Assembly: GCA_023313575.1 (NCBI GenBank)
Contig: JAJTTP010000010.1
Coordinates: 496,001-560,000, forward strand
Source of the DNA: Eutypella sp. D-1
Taxonomy: Eukaryota > Ascomycota > Sordariomycetes > Xylariales > Diatrypaceae
DNA: 64,000 nucleotides
Reading direction: 5' to 3'
Shown: positions 23,962 through 34,950 of the stretch, one piece after another
Position numbering within the stretch: position 1 is the stretch's first letter
Layout: every line of letters starts with the position of its first letter
Notes under the pieces: generated by a model
The model's input: the letters and a program-made list of their open reading frames with translations, nothing else
Told to the model about the DNA's origin: nothing
Databases searched by the model: none
Program-made: the position numbers and the translations under genes

Positions 23962-26900
23962 CACATCTAGCCGCTCCTCCCTCGCCTCAAATTTTTATGC
24001 ATTCGGGTAGCAGTCAACCGATCTCGTAATAGATATTGGGCGACTTCTAGAAGTGAGGATGAAAACAGTTAGGCATGGCCTTTTATTATTATTTCGCTTG
24101 TGGGTTTTTACGTGGAGCCGGCATTTCCAGTTGATTTACTTCGTTTCTTGGGAATCTTGAGCATGGATAGTATTTGGCGAAACAAAAAAAGGCGTCTTTG
24201 CATTCTGGTTTTCATCCCGTTCCCTGTTATCATCTTTTCCCTTCTTGGCTTCAAACAATTCTTTTCTTTCGGCGCCAGACGAACACAACAACAAACACGA
24301 CCCTAACTACGAGACGATGAAAACGAAAAGACGAGCTCCGTTTTACTTCTTTAGAACAGACCGATCCTCATCACCAGCGTGCATATTGCATTTCCCTGTT
24401 CGATCTTCTCTTGTCGTCTCCACGATGCCCTTGGACTGAATCCAACCCCACCTTATGAATCACTTTTTCTCCCAAACTACTTTACTTACCAAATTACCAC
24501 TCACGAAACACTGAGAAGTCTGTTATTTTTCGTCCAATATACTGGGCAACCCATCCGTTAGGACATAGGGGGTGGGCCAACAGGAAGAACTGGGGTTGGA
24601 TAACACAGTATATTCAGTATATATTACCCTACCTACCTAGCGTCGAGACCAACAGTCTGTATGCCCTGTCTTTGAAGTCTGCGACTATGTCCAATAAGAA
24701 CGCACGTTGTAAATGTTACTCCGCCCACATGCAACCATCATTTTGCTCGGTTTCCAGTCGGTATCTGTAATCCTTCACGGATGACACTACGTCAAATCCA
24801 ATGCTCCAATGCATACGACTCTGTCCCCTTGTAGCACAGCAGGGTCTTCATCGTGGGCTGGTAACCCACCAACCCTCGGCACCTACTACCTCCCCATTCA
24901 TCGACGCGCCCCTGCGGTCTCCATTCGCTCCCACTTATCGCCTCTCGACGGCGAGCTGGTGGTGACGTTGTACCGCGTCTGACACTTGCATAAACGGATG
25001 ATAGTGGGCCACCAGCTAGCCAGCCAGCCAACCTGTCTCCCTTACTTTCCAGTAGACCGGTTAATTTCGCTCCTCTTATCATTTATCTTCTCGGGAAGGA
25101 CAGCATGGCCAGGGAAGTGGAGGGAATGATGACATTTTACCGGTGGATTGGTTCGTAAGAGTCATATACGTCGTGCCGCGCAGGAGGGTTTCGCGAGACA
25201 ACGCCGTGCCACGTCGTGTCGGTAAGTATAAGCGAAAGAAATGAATCTGTCCCTGTGCGCTCGGTTTCCTTTCTAGCTTCGCATGCAGAAGCGGACTAGG
25301 CAATATCTGGCCAACCTAGCTACTGCTAATTACATACCCGGTTTCGAACCTTCGTCAACGGGGGGCACTCAAGAAGCACCGTTTTCCAGTGATCAATCAC
25401 CTACCTGACTAGACATGCATGTGCAGGTTTCGTGGGAGCCACTGTTTGGGCGATGCCATGCCAGGGGGGTCTATTTGCCTGTTTGGTTGGATTATATGGC
25501 CCGCAATGCGGAGGGAGAGGGGTGTTCTGCTCGAGGTTCTACAGGCTCCCTGGCACACTCAGGCCGGTGGCTATCTTGCTTGCAGCATCACCGTCCACCC
25601 TGCATGTTCCTACGACGTCGTCGCTGCACGACATCGTTCCGTCCTTCCACCCTTCCACCCAAATCCTGGGGATGGGTATGTGGTATCCTGTCGGCTGCCT
25701 ACTTGATAATACACATATTGCTGTTCTCTGCGGATGGATAGCACCGGGTTCTTCGTACACACCACCCCCTCATTTACCCTACACTGCATATATGCCATGC
25801 TACCTGGCGTGTACGTAAGCACGAGGTATTTAAAAAAGACAAGCACATAGACCCAGCAGTTTGGGAACCGGGGTTTTCTTGCCATTTTCTCCGGTCAAAC
25901 CGCCTTCGCAACTCCCTCGCTCTCTTGATGGGATGTGTTGGATGCGCCATACCCAAACTTTCCTTGTTCTCGCCTCCCTGTCTTAGACCTCGCCTCCGTA
26001 GTTTGTATGAACATGTGGTCTATGCGTGTACGTGTAGGAGGAGAGCATTCATCCGATTTGATGGTTAATACCAAGGGCGCTGCTGTGCCTCCCTTGATGA
26101 AATATTGGAAAGTAAAAGGGGGGATAGGATGATTTACATGTCGCCACTCTGCAATAGTAATTAATGAAGAGACTCATGACCCGCGAATGGAGTATACGCA
26201 GTATCCAATTAGCAAGCACTGTGAGTGAATACACCCATAGGCATCATGTGTTAGACATGCAGCCACGGTGGATGGGTAGCGTAGTCAGCGTACATGCATG
26301 TCTACCAAATCGCCATAGTTTTCTCAGCTGTTCCCTCTCCAAGTGAGTGCAGAAGATTCGCATAACCATATGTGAATGTTTAGTGTGTTGTTGAAGACTC
26401 TTCTGTCCTCGTGCCCCGGGTACCCTACCACCCCTCGGCATGATGCATGTAGGGCCCAGCCTAGTGTTCTTGGTAATTCCCCGGGTACCCTGCCTGATGC
26501 CCTTCCAATTTCTCCGCCGAGCATGTATAATTACCAGGTAATAAGTAGATGTGGATAATGGCCGGCGGTTATTGCCGGACGAGATCGTCGTGACGGCGAG
26601 GTAAACAGCCAAAACAGGCTGCAGACGCAACACATCCCGGGGAGCGCCTAAGATCGTGCGAGCGAAGAGTTCTACTAACCCTTTCTCTGCAAGCATTACT
26701 AGTGTCATATAGCAGGACTCCAACTTGTCACGACCCCTCTTGTTTTAACGGTCTCGGGAACCCGGCAGTCTGGATATGCCCTAACCCCCGCAGGATGATG
26801 ATATGCCCACCGGCCTTCACAGGTATCCGCTTTGCCCCATTCCCCGATGACGACCGTCCCCGAGAACGACCTTCTATATTTGGCTCTGGTGCCGCAGAGC

Positions 26901-29900
26901 CACAGCAAGCACATCGTAAAGTTTTGAAGGCAAGGAAGGAATCGTTGGGGCGGGGGCTCTTGTTTTCAGCTCAAAGCACTATTGATTTTTAGGGCTGTTG
27001 ATCGTAAAGCACGTCTGTCTGGAAGCATATTGCCACGTGTGTCCCTATATTACGTGAGTTTTGCTACCGACCTATGGAGAAGGGCTTCTCTGCTTCTTTT
27101 CTAAGGATGCCAATCGGTCTGTCGTGTCATAGTGTTGGCGTATGTGAAGACTGCATAGCTGAATCTTTTTGGCGAGGGCAATTTGTTCCTAGTAAGCCAC
27201 TTGTTCAGTCAAGGCCAGCCCCCCCCCCCCCCCCCCCCCCCCCCCGGGTGTTCCAACCCGTGCCGGCTTCTCGTGGGGGTTTCTTGGCTCTCAAGTTCCC
27301 CGTCTTGGCGGCAATGGATATCTCAGTTCTTTCGGTTGCTAGGAGCTAGCTCCTCATGTGAGTGTTCCATTAATACACCGGGACTGAAGGTCTCCGTTTC
27401 CTTATCACACGAGACACTTATTGGTGAAAGTGGGCAGTGGCTATAGTTGTCTATCTATACCTTTATTCACAGGCACCGCCCCCCACCATCCCTCTCCCAG
27501 CAACCAGGGGGCCCAAAACCCGACCAGCATTGTAGGAAGCGCTCGAATCAGGAATGGCAAATCTATATACCTTTATGCGCCGGCAAGGGGAAGAGCCCCT
27601 CCCATGAGCGGGTAGCGCTCCGTAGATGGGTTAACCGGAAGTATAGGAGGGACGGAGGGGCTGGTCCCCTTTCGGGACGGTTAGATGACGGTACATTGTC
27701 TTCGGGGAATTCTAACGTTGCGACGGATCCTTGTCTTCAAGTGCTTGGATTGTCCCGGTCAGCAACTTCCTGTGGTCATGCCATCCTGGTGTTCTCTTCT
27801 GGCCGCTCCCCGAACTGGTGCTTACCAACGGCGCGCCGTTGGTTGACTGGGCAAGAAGATCGTGGATTGTCCCTTTGGTGCTTTACGTTCATCCCCATTA
27901 CTGCCAAACTAGCCATATTATATCATTATTCGGAGGTTCTGTGATTCCCGCCCGTCAGATAAGACAAGTCCAACGAACCGTTTAAACTACGCCAGTTCAT
28001 GTACAGTTGTTAATGACTTCTAGAACAGTCATACTTGATCTTACTAGATAACTATCATCACAGTCTGACACGAGGACTTTGAATCCTGTGTCAAGGCGCG
28101 ATACCACCGAAAGCCAACGAGTCCAAAGTGCTCTAGATGCCCATTCGAGCTGGAGCTTTTATGAGTTTCTATTCATGATTGGAGAGATATGAGATTCCCA
28201 CGCAGCCATGAGAAACCCGCGTCCTCGAGGAGTATGGATATACCTATGCCAACAATCCGGGATCTGCTCAGCTACCGAACCCGGATAGTGCGTAGAACTG
28301 GCAGGGACTGATGGGGAAATAATTGCGGAAGGATTTCTGCATGCTTCGTATCGGCGCTTCCTGCAGGGCAGGACATTTCCCAGAAGGCAGTTCGGGTCCC
28401 CCCAGGATCTGTCATAGCCTTGTAGGTCTGGCGCTTTTTGTAGCATGGCCGCTTCCATTGAAAACACGAGCTTTCGGGCTTGCGAGTTCGCAGCAAAAGG
28501 GCCAAAGGGCGAAAGGGGGTTGGGTCAGGTGGCCCAACCTCACCTCAATCACCTGAATACGCCACTATCATCAGATATAGAAGTCTAGAAGACATTTATC
28601 TAGATATAGCATTAGCCTACCGAATAGCACATCGATTGTTGTGTAATATCTAGGCCCTGGGACCTTCTGGGCTTCTACCTGATATGAAAGGCATGTGGTA
28701 GCTGAACGATCCCACATATCGACGTTATGTCGGGGAGCTGGAGATAAGTGGCTAGCTCAGGGGTAGCCCTTTAGTACGTATGTGCGTTGTGTTTAGACTA
28801 AATCGTCAAAGTGCTCGGATACCTGCAGGAAATGGGCGACTTCTGTTTCAGCTAATATCATGTGTGATTACTACGTACATGATGTATTAGTAGGCACATG
28901 TACGCCCCGGGCCGCTGGGGCCTTAAATTATCAAACTGGCGTAGGGAGTTGAACCGGGGGACGCTGGGGACCTTGACCAAGTGTCTACGGTATCGTTATG
29001 TTCAGAAACTCTGTATCAGGGTGGCCTTATCTCCTGACTGTCAGTTGCTCGCACTTAGTAATCATCGACCTCATCGTTTGTTCTTGCCCCTTTGCTTCAT
29101 GGTCTGAGTACCAGTATGAGATGTGTAAGGATGGGTCCGCTCTACCTCTGGCAACGGCCACCGGCAGTGCGTTGACCCATCCTCCCAGATATGTACTCTG
29201 CTGGTCAATCAACTTGTTTTACAAACATCATTAGCTAGGAAGATCCGAATACGCTACTACCGGCATCCCTTATTGAGGAAAGCACAATCACGTTCGTAGT
29301 CATCCTCAACCAGTTGTAGAAAAGATTGTTCGTCCCGTCACCGTTGTGTTTGCCGAGTGAAAAGGGCGCCAGAAGAATAGCACGTGAATGTCTATGCGGA
29401 CGAAACTTGTACAGCCGGCTGTTATAAGCTGGCACGACTTCTTCGACACCTAGGTATAGAACAAAAATGTAGAAAACAGGGGGCCCGTGTATATAGGACA
29501 GCGTACCTGGGAACCTCACAGATCACATCATCTTCCCTCTGCTCCGTTTCCCACGCCCAGCTTCGCACCCGCAACGCAGCGCCTCTCACTACAGAAGTCT
29601 AACTCAACTCTATGTATACGCACAGTTCAAAATATCAAGAGAGTAAGTAGGTAAGTAGTAGTAGAAGCTCACATCGCTCATGGACAAACCCCCCCAAAGC
29701 GGGCGCCAGCCCCCCCCCTTTCCGAACCCCCATCCTCCATCTACCACGAGCCGCTTTTCCCTCGAGAGCGAAGAACCACCATTATCCGCACCAGGCCCTG
29801 CCAGTCAGCCAGCGAGGACGGAACTCTTAGCCGAGACAAAAAGGACAAGACAACCTACCTTCATAAGTCGGGCAACCGCATTTTTCCTCGCTCTGAAACA

Positions 29901-30810
29901 AGTGTGGTGGGGAGCGGAAGGGAGGGGGGGGGGTGGCATCGGCCAAGGTTTCTGAGCCGTCCCATCGTGGTCCTACCGTACGTAACGTAGCAAAGTAGGA
30001 AACTGCGAATTCGGGGTATGACGACATGAGTCTGATTCCAGGAGGAAGGAAAAAAAATAAGAAGAAAAAGGAAAAGAGAGAGAGGGATGAATGCCGCTTC
30101 GATCTATTCTATACACGGCACGGCATTGCGGGCGCATCTTAGATCAGCCCCGTCTGCCACACTTATTCACAGAGTTGAGTTTTGGCGCAGCCAGGCTAGA
30201 CAGACAAAACTAAGCCGGGAGAGGCGGCGGGGGGGGGGGGGGTGAGGGGGACGGCCTGTCTTGTCGGGTACTTAGACGACATAGGAGATGACTTTCGACT
30301 CTGTTTCTCATAGCGCGAGGTGGTTTACGCCGGAAGTCAACGTTTTTTTTTTTTTTTTTTAATCTCGACATACCCTCTATGTTGACTTGAACACGATCTC
30401 TATACACGGCCAGCTAAATTTGATGCCTTGACTTCTCAGTGTAAAACCCCATCAGGTCATATGAAGCGAGACGAAGGCGTCTCAAGCTACGCTTGGCCCC
30501 ATTCATTCATTCATTACCTATTACCGAAGTATCGAGCGAGCCCCTTTCTCTCTACCCGGGATGTCTAAGCTAGCTAGCTAGCTAATCCCCATCCGTTAAT
30601 TTTGCGCCTCCCTTTCTCTGCTTGCCAGCCATCCGTAAAAGCACACCCGTGATCCAAAAGCTCATGTGTGTATAATATCGTAGCATGTAGGAGTCAGTAA
30701 TGGCAATGAGTAAGAGTCACCCAGATATATTTTTTACGCCTCCTGCGCTACTCCCCAAAACGCCACCCGCCCTATCTTAACCTCCCCTTTCTCCCGGGTA
30801 GGCGATATAA
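23962..30810. other. Large gene-poor interval with homopolymers
   Basis: Nearly 7 kb with no supported gene. Visible structure includes a run of 27 C (27219-27245), G-runs near 29925 and 30227-30242, a T-run at about 30343-30360, a (GCTA)n block near 30570-30585, and a repeated CCCCGGGTACCCT (about 26414 and 26481). Open frames at 27447-27944 and 29680-29955 are Pro- or Gly-rich by-products of these tracts or otherwise featureless. Confidence 0.5.
27219..27245. repeat. C homopolymer, 27 bases
   Basis: Uninterrupted cytosine run following AAGGCCAG and ending at GGGTG. The length may be an assembly estimate, because such tracts are error-prone. Confidence 0.85.
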
Positions 30811-33633
30811 TCAGTCCTCAATATCGTCGTCGCTCAGGACGAGCTTCTGCACCGGCAGCTCGGCGGTGATCAGGCCCGTAGACGCGCCACCGGCTCGCCG
30901 GTGCCGGATGCCAGCGGGAGCTTGCCTCTTTCGGGGAGAGGGCTCCTCGGTCGGCCGGTCCGTGGCCCATTCCTCGCCGCCGCCATCTTCGGCCTCGGCG
31001 TCCTCCTCGTCCGCCGCGGGCCCGTCGATCCCTGTGAACGAGACGACCTTCTCGATGTCCTTCGCTCGCACGCCGCCCAGGAGCGAGCTGGTCCCCTTCT
31101 TCCCGGCGGCGCGCGCCATGAGCGCCATGTACGGCAGGCGCTCGAGGAGCATTTCTCTGCGGGAAGCGCTGCCGAGCGAGAGGAGGGGCGGGGCCGTCTC
31201 GGTATCGGTCTCGTTCTGGTCCTGGCCTTGGCCCGGCTTCTTCTGCTTTGGTGCCTGGGCACGTTTGCTGATCCAGTCTCCCCCTTCGTTGCCGTTACTA
31301 CTACTGCTCGTCGGTTTGGGACGTCGGAATGCGAAGGCAGAGGCGCCCTCCGTGACGTTATGACCCGTCGTGGTATCGCCCTTTAGTAGCATCGTGGATA
31401 AGTGGTCGACGAGACCCTCCAGCTCCTCCTTGTCCCGCCAGAGCTTCAGGCTTGTCGGGTAGAATAGCCGGTAGGCGTCGCCGCCTGCTCTGCCATGCGC
31501 CGTCTTGACCCGTTTCACCGGGCAAGGGAGTGAGAATAATAGGCCCCGCGTAGCTACTTGAAATGTGATCTCGTCCTGTCGGAGGGTGTGACTGGCCGAG
31601 TCGCGGCTGGAGAACCCCGATGCGCCGGATGCCCGGCCACCAAAGAATATGTCCCAGGAAGGGCAGAGTAAGTCGCTGTCCGAAAGATACTCGATACACC
31701 CATTGATGTAGTCCACTGCCGAGTTTGGATCGGAAGGGCCGGTAGGGTCACAGGATAGGGCATAGTTCTCGTGGAGTGCTGATATGAAGGTGTTGGTGTC
31801 TGTACCGGTCTCGTCGATGAGACTATCGACATTGACTTCGGACCGTTTTGGCCGGGAACAACTAGCTAGGAATTCAGGTAGTTTCTCGGCCTTCCCTTCT
31901 GGGGTTCCCGGGTCCATCGGAGTATCCTCCCTCTTATTGTATACTATCTTCCCCACAGCATGGAAGATGCCTAGGGTAGCCTCCCGCTGAGATACGAGCT
32001 CTAAGCTCTCTGACTCGCTTTTGGTCAGAGCGACACTAGTTTTGCCTCCTCGTTTAGGCTTGGTGAAGGTGACCCTGGAACCCCAATCCGTGTCCGAATC
32101 CCCCTTGAGACATAGGAATTCTAGTGAAGATATGGCACTCCTGATGTCGCCTATTTCCCCTAAACGTTTGAGAACAAGAGGACCAGGTGTTCGCTTGCGC
32201 CCTGATTTTCGGGCTTCCTTTTGAACTATTAGCTCAAGAGCAGTGGCGAGAATCGTGGGCGCAACGGGATTGAAGTCGATGATGCCGGTCCCCGGGTGCC
32301 GTATGATTTCCGGTCCAAGCAAACGATGGGCCGTAAAGCTGTCCGCTGATGCCGAGGTGGTCGTGAGAAGAGTCTCTGATATGATCATGACGATGGGTGT
32401 TATGGGATCTTGCGACGCTTGGTGCCCAAGCCCTGAAAGCGATGGCGTATTGGTGGCAAGAAACTCGAGGATGGTATTTCGGAAGGATGTCAAGGCTGTC
32501 GAGGACCTCGCAAAAGTATTGGGGAACTCCTCAATGACGATGATTTTCCGCGTATCATCGTGAACCTTGCCGTTGGCGTTACTCGGCGGCGACGGATTCC
32601 CATCATCATCATCGAGATCGAGCTGACCAAACTTGCCGCCCCTACCCATGAACTCGTCGAACTGAGCGGAAGCGGACTGAAAGCCTTGGGCGGCGCCGAG
32701 AGATCCGGTTGGGTTCCTCCACTCCAGCAGTTCGCATTTCATATCCTTGGCGAGGAGTCGCAATGTCGTCGTCTTTCCCGAGCCTGCAGGACCTTTCAAA
32801 ATGAGGAGTCTTTGTCTCAACCGACCAGACCTGACATCTTCTAACCACCGACGAACATCCGCGACTTTTCTGTTATGCACGGCCAGCTCGCTTAAGCTGG
32901 TGGGACCAAACCGTTCAGACCATGGCCGTTGATCTGGTGTCGTGCTGATATCTGGCGCGGGGCGAGGTGGCCGGAGAAACCTCTGACTTGCCGGCGCGGA
33001 GGCTGTGGCAGTGGATTGGGGGTTGCCTCGAAAGCGCTTTTGGGCATTTTGACCAACGCGACTGGTAACTGCGGCTCTATGTTCACCCACGTCATCGTCA
33101 TCGGATACCGATATAGGATCGCTGCTGATGTCGTCGAGCGTTGTGCGGGTAGAGCGCGGAACCTTCGGGGCGCGTTCAGCCTGCTTGGAGAATAAGCTGG
33201 CAATATCCGCCGTCCTTCCTTTCTCAGACTGCTTGCTCCTAGAGGGAATTGGTCGAGTTCTGGACTTTTCGGGACTTGTGCTGGTGCTCTTGGAACTGTT
33301 CTTACTGCTGGTAGAGGAGCTCGGGTTCTGAGGTTGAAGGGGTTTGAATGACGGCTTGACGGTCTGCCTCGTTATCCGGCCTGGTAAGGGTAAGCTGGGA
33401 GGAGGCGATGCTGTGGTGTGACGGGATAGATTCGTGGCTGCGGAAGTTGGGCGGGGTCGTTCGGGCGAGGAGAAGAGATAGTTGTTTAGGGTGTTGGCCT
33501 GGGTTTGGGCCTGTGTGTTTTGGGTGTTATGGGTGTTCTGGGCACGTCCGGGATTGTATGTGTCGTCTTCATCGTCGGAAGTTTGGACGACATTGCGCTT
33601 CCGTCGTTTCGGAGGAGGCTGCACCATTTCCAT
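30811..33633 (-). CDS. RAD17: Checkpoint clamp loader Rad17/Rad24
   Basis: An intronless gene for 940 residues. Rad17 (Rad24 in budding yeast) replaces Rfc1 in an RFC-like complex that loads the 9-1-1 clamp at damaged DNA. The N-terminus is a disordered, basic, Ser/Pro-rich tail starting MEMVQPPPKRRKRN. The AAA+ core begins at WSERFGPTSLSELAVHNRKV, with Walker A GPAGSGKT at about residues 280-287 and a Rad17-type Walker B region IIVIEEFPN at about 358-370. Sensor and lid regions follow (PITPIVMIISE, FNPVAPTILATALE, IGDIRSAISSLEFLCL). The C-terminal third is helical and then strongly acidic and low in complexity, ending in LVLSDDDIED, consistent with the family's acidic tail. Three AGGCGAT-type heptamer copies lie just upstream of the start. 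It diverges from MCD4 across 1.3 kb. Confidence 0.95.
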   Translation of the reverse strand: MEMVQPPPKRRKRNVVQTSDDEDDTYNPGRAQNTHNTQNTQAQTQANTLNNYLFSSPERPRPTSAATNLSRHTTASPPPSLPLPGRITRQTVKPSFKPLQPQNPSSSTSSKNSSKSTSTSPEKSRTRPIPSRSKQSEKGRTADIASLFSKQAERAPKVPRSTRTTLDDISSDPISVSDDDDVGEHRAAVTSRVGQNAQKRFRGNPQSTATASAPASQRFLRPPRPAPDISTTPDQRPWSERFGPTSLSELAVHNRKVADVRRWLEDVRSGRLRQRLLILKGPAGSGKTTTLRLLAKDMKCELLEWRNPTGSLGAAQGFQSASAQFDEFMGRGGKFGQLDLDDDDGNPSPPSNANGKVHDDTRKIIVIEEFPNTFARSSTALTSFRNTILEFLATNTPSLSGLGHQASQDPITPIVMIISETLLTTTSASADSFTAHRLLGPEIIRHPGTGIIDFNPVAPTILATALELIVQKEARKSGRKRTPGPLVLKRLGEIGDIRSAISSLEFLCLKGDSDTDWGSRVTFTKPKRGGKTSVALTKSESESLELVSQREATLGIFHAVGKIVYNKREDTPMDPGTPEGKAEKLPEFLASCSRPKRSEVNVDSLIDETGTDTNTFISALHENYALSCDPTGPSDPNSAVDYINGCIEYLSDSDLLCPSWDIFFGGRASGASGFSSRDSASHTLRQDEITFQVATRGLLFSLPCPVKRVKTAHGRAGGDAYRLFYPTSLKLWRDKEELEGLVDHLSTMLLKGDTTTGHNVTEGASAFAFRRPKPTSSSSNGNEGGDWISKRAQAPKQKKPGQGQDQNETDTETAPPLLSLGSASRREMLLERLPYMALMARAAGKKGTSSLLGGVRAKDIEKVVSFTGIDGPAADEEDAEAEDGGGEEWATDRPTEEPSPRKRQAPAGIRHRRAGGASTGLITAELPVQKLVLSDDDIED

Positions 33634-34950
33634 TCAGTGAAAGGGGGCGATAGGCGATAGGCGATATGACAAGGAATATATAACAAGGACATCTGCTTGA
33701 GATCGATTATATACTTTTAAGTACAGAATAGGATTATGACATTTCAGCTTTCAAAAGTTCGTCCGGAATTTGTTTTATTGATGTTGCTCGTAAAGTCTAA
33801 ACTACTTCCTACATTAAGTATGTAGATAGGTGTAGGTAGACAAGTAGGTAACTGGAGGTAATGGAGACTCGGGAGGTTATTTGGTGAATCTTGGATTCTA
33901 GGTACTGTTATGCTGAGCGTAGTTCCGTCATATCATTGATAAGAGGTAGTGGACTGCTCTAGAGCTCTAAGTAAGCCATCCTGATAGCACTTACCAAACT
34001 TGACTATCAAACTTGGCATTACTTACTTATTAGAGTGTCAGACTGTCTTAGACTGTCGTCTGGAAGGAACCGCGCACCGCGTCGCGCGTACTTACTAGGT
34101 ACGTAACCTACATAGAAGTTGCACCTCCCTTCTCTGAAGTTAATAAACCCCACACCCTATTACTTGCTGGTCACTTAATGTAATATATGTAAGTATCCAT
34201 TAATGTAAATTTGAGGTTTGATTGGATGAACTTTGAAGCGGCAGGACCCTTCAGCTACAGGTGATATGGCTGTGAATGGATAGAAGGTAGCCTTAAGCCA
34301 AGCTCTCAGCTCTGAAACTCGCGTAGAGGGTCGTTCAGAGGGGTCTGGGGCTCTTGCAGTGGAAACCGCGACGTTGGATGCTTTACGCGCTTACCTGCAA
34401 GTATAGTCGAGGACAGAGATCCCTGCAAAGCGCGTGTCATCTAAGCTAGCCCTACCTAAGGGAAAGCTTCTAAGTAAACTTGTCTTGTTAATAATCCACC
34501 AAAGTGAAGCTCACTGACCTCACATTTGGTTGGTTTGGGACACCTTGACGGTCGAAAAAAAAAAAGTATCCACCAAGGTCCACGGGTTGTATCAAATCCT
34601 ATTATTATCACATCTGCATTCATCGCATGGCATCGCATTGAACCCATCGCATTAATCTATCGCATTCTGTCGCATTTGCATTGCGGGCTCCGATAATTCT
34701 TACCGACCCCGATGGACACTTTGTCCTTCTCTAGATATTCCCCCGGCCTTCTTCTTCTTCTTCTTCTCCCTCTTCCTCTTCTTCGTCTATTCCTATAATA
34801 ATAATATTGAATTTAATAACTCTGATACCTACTTCCTAGATACCTTCCTAGGTACCTAGGTAGATACTAGAGTGTAATACTATACCTACCTAGAGGTATT
34901 GACATTTCTTTGTATCAAAACGAATCAGACGGGAGGCAACCACCATCGCC
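33634..34950. other. Divergent intergenic region RAD17 / MCD4
   Basis: A shared upstream region for two divergent genes. It contains tandem AGGCGAT copies next to RAD17 (33650-33668), a cluster of TCGCATT-type pentamers at about 34614-34680, a CTT-rich tract (about 34748-34790) and several TACCTAGGTA palindromes (about 34840-34900) just before the MCD4 start. No transcription-factor assignment is made. Confidence 0.6.

Noticed and set aside
27447..27944. 165-codon plus-strand frame
   Set aside because: Featureless, adjacent to homopolymer DNA, with no intron or domain evidence.
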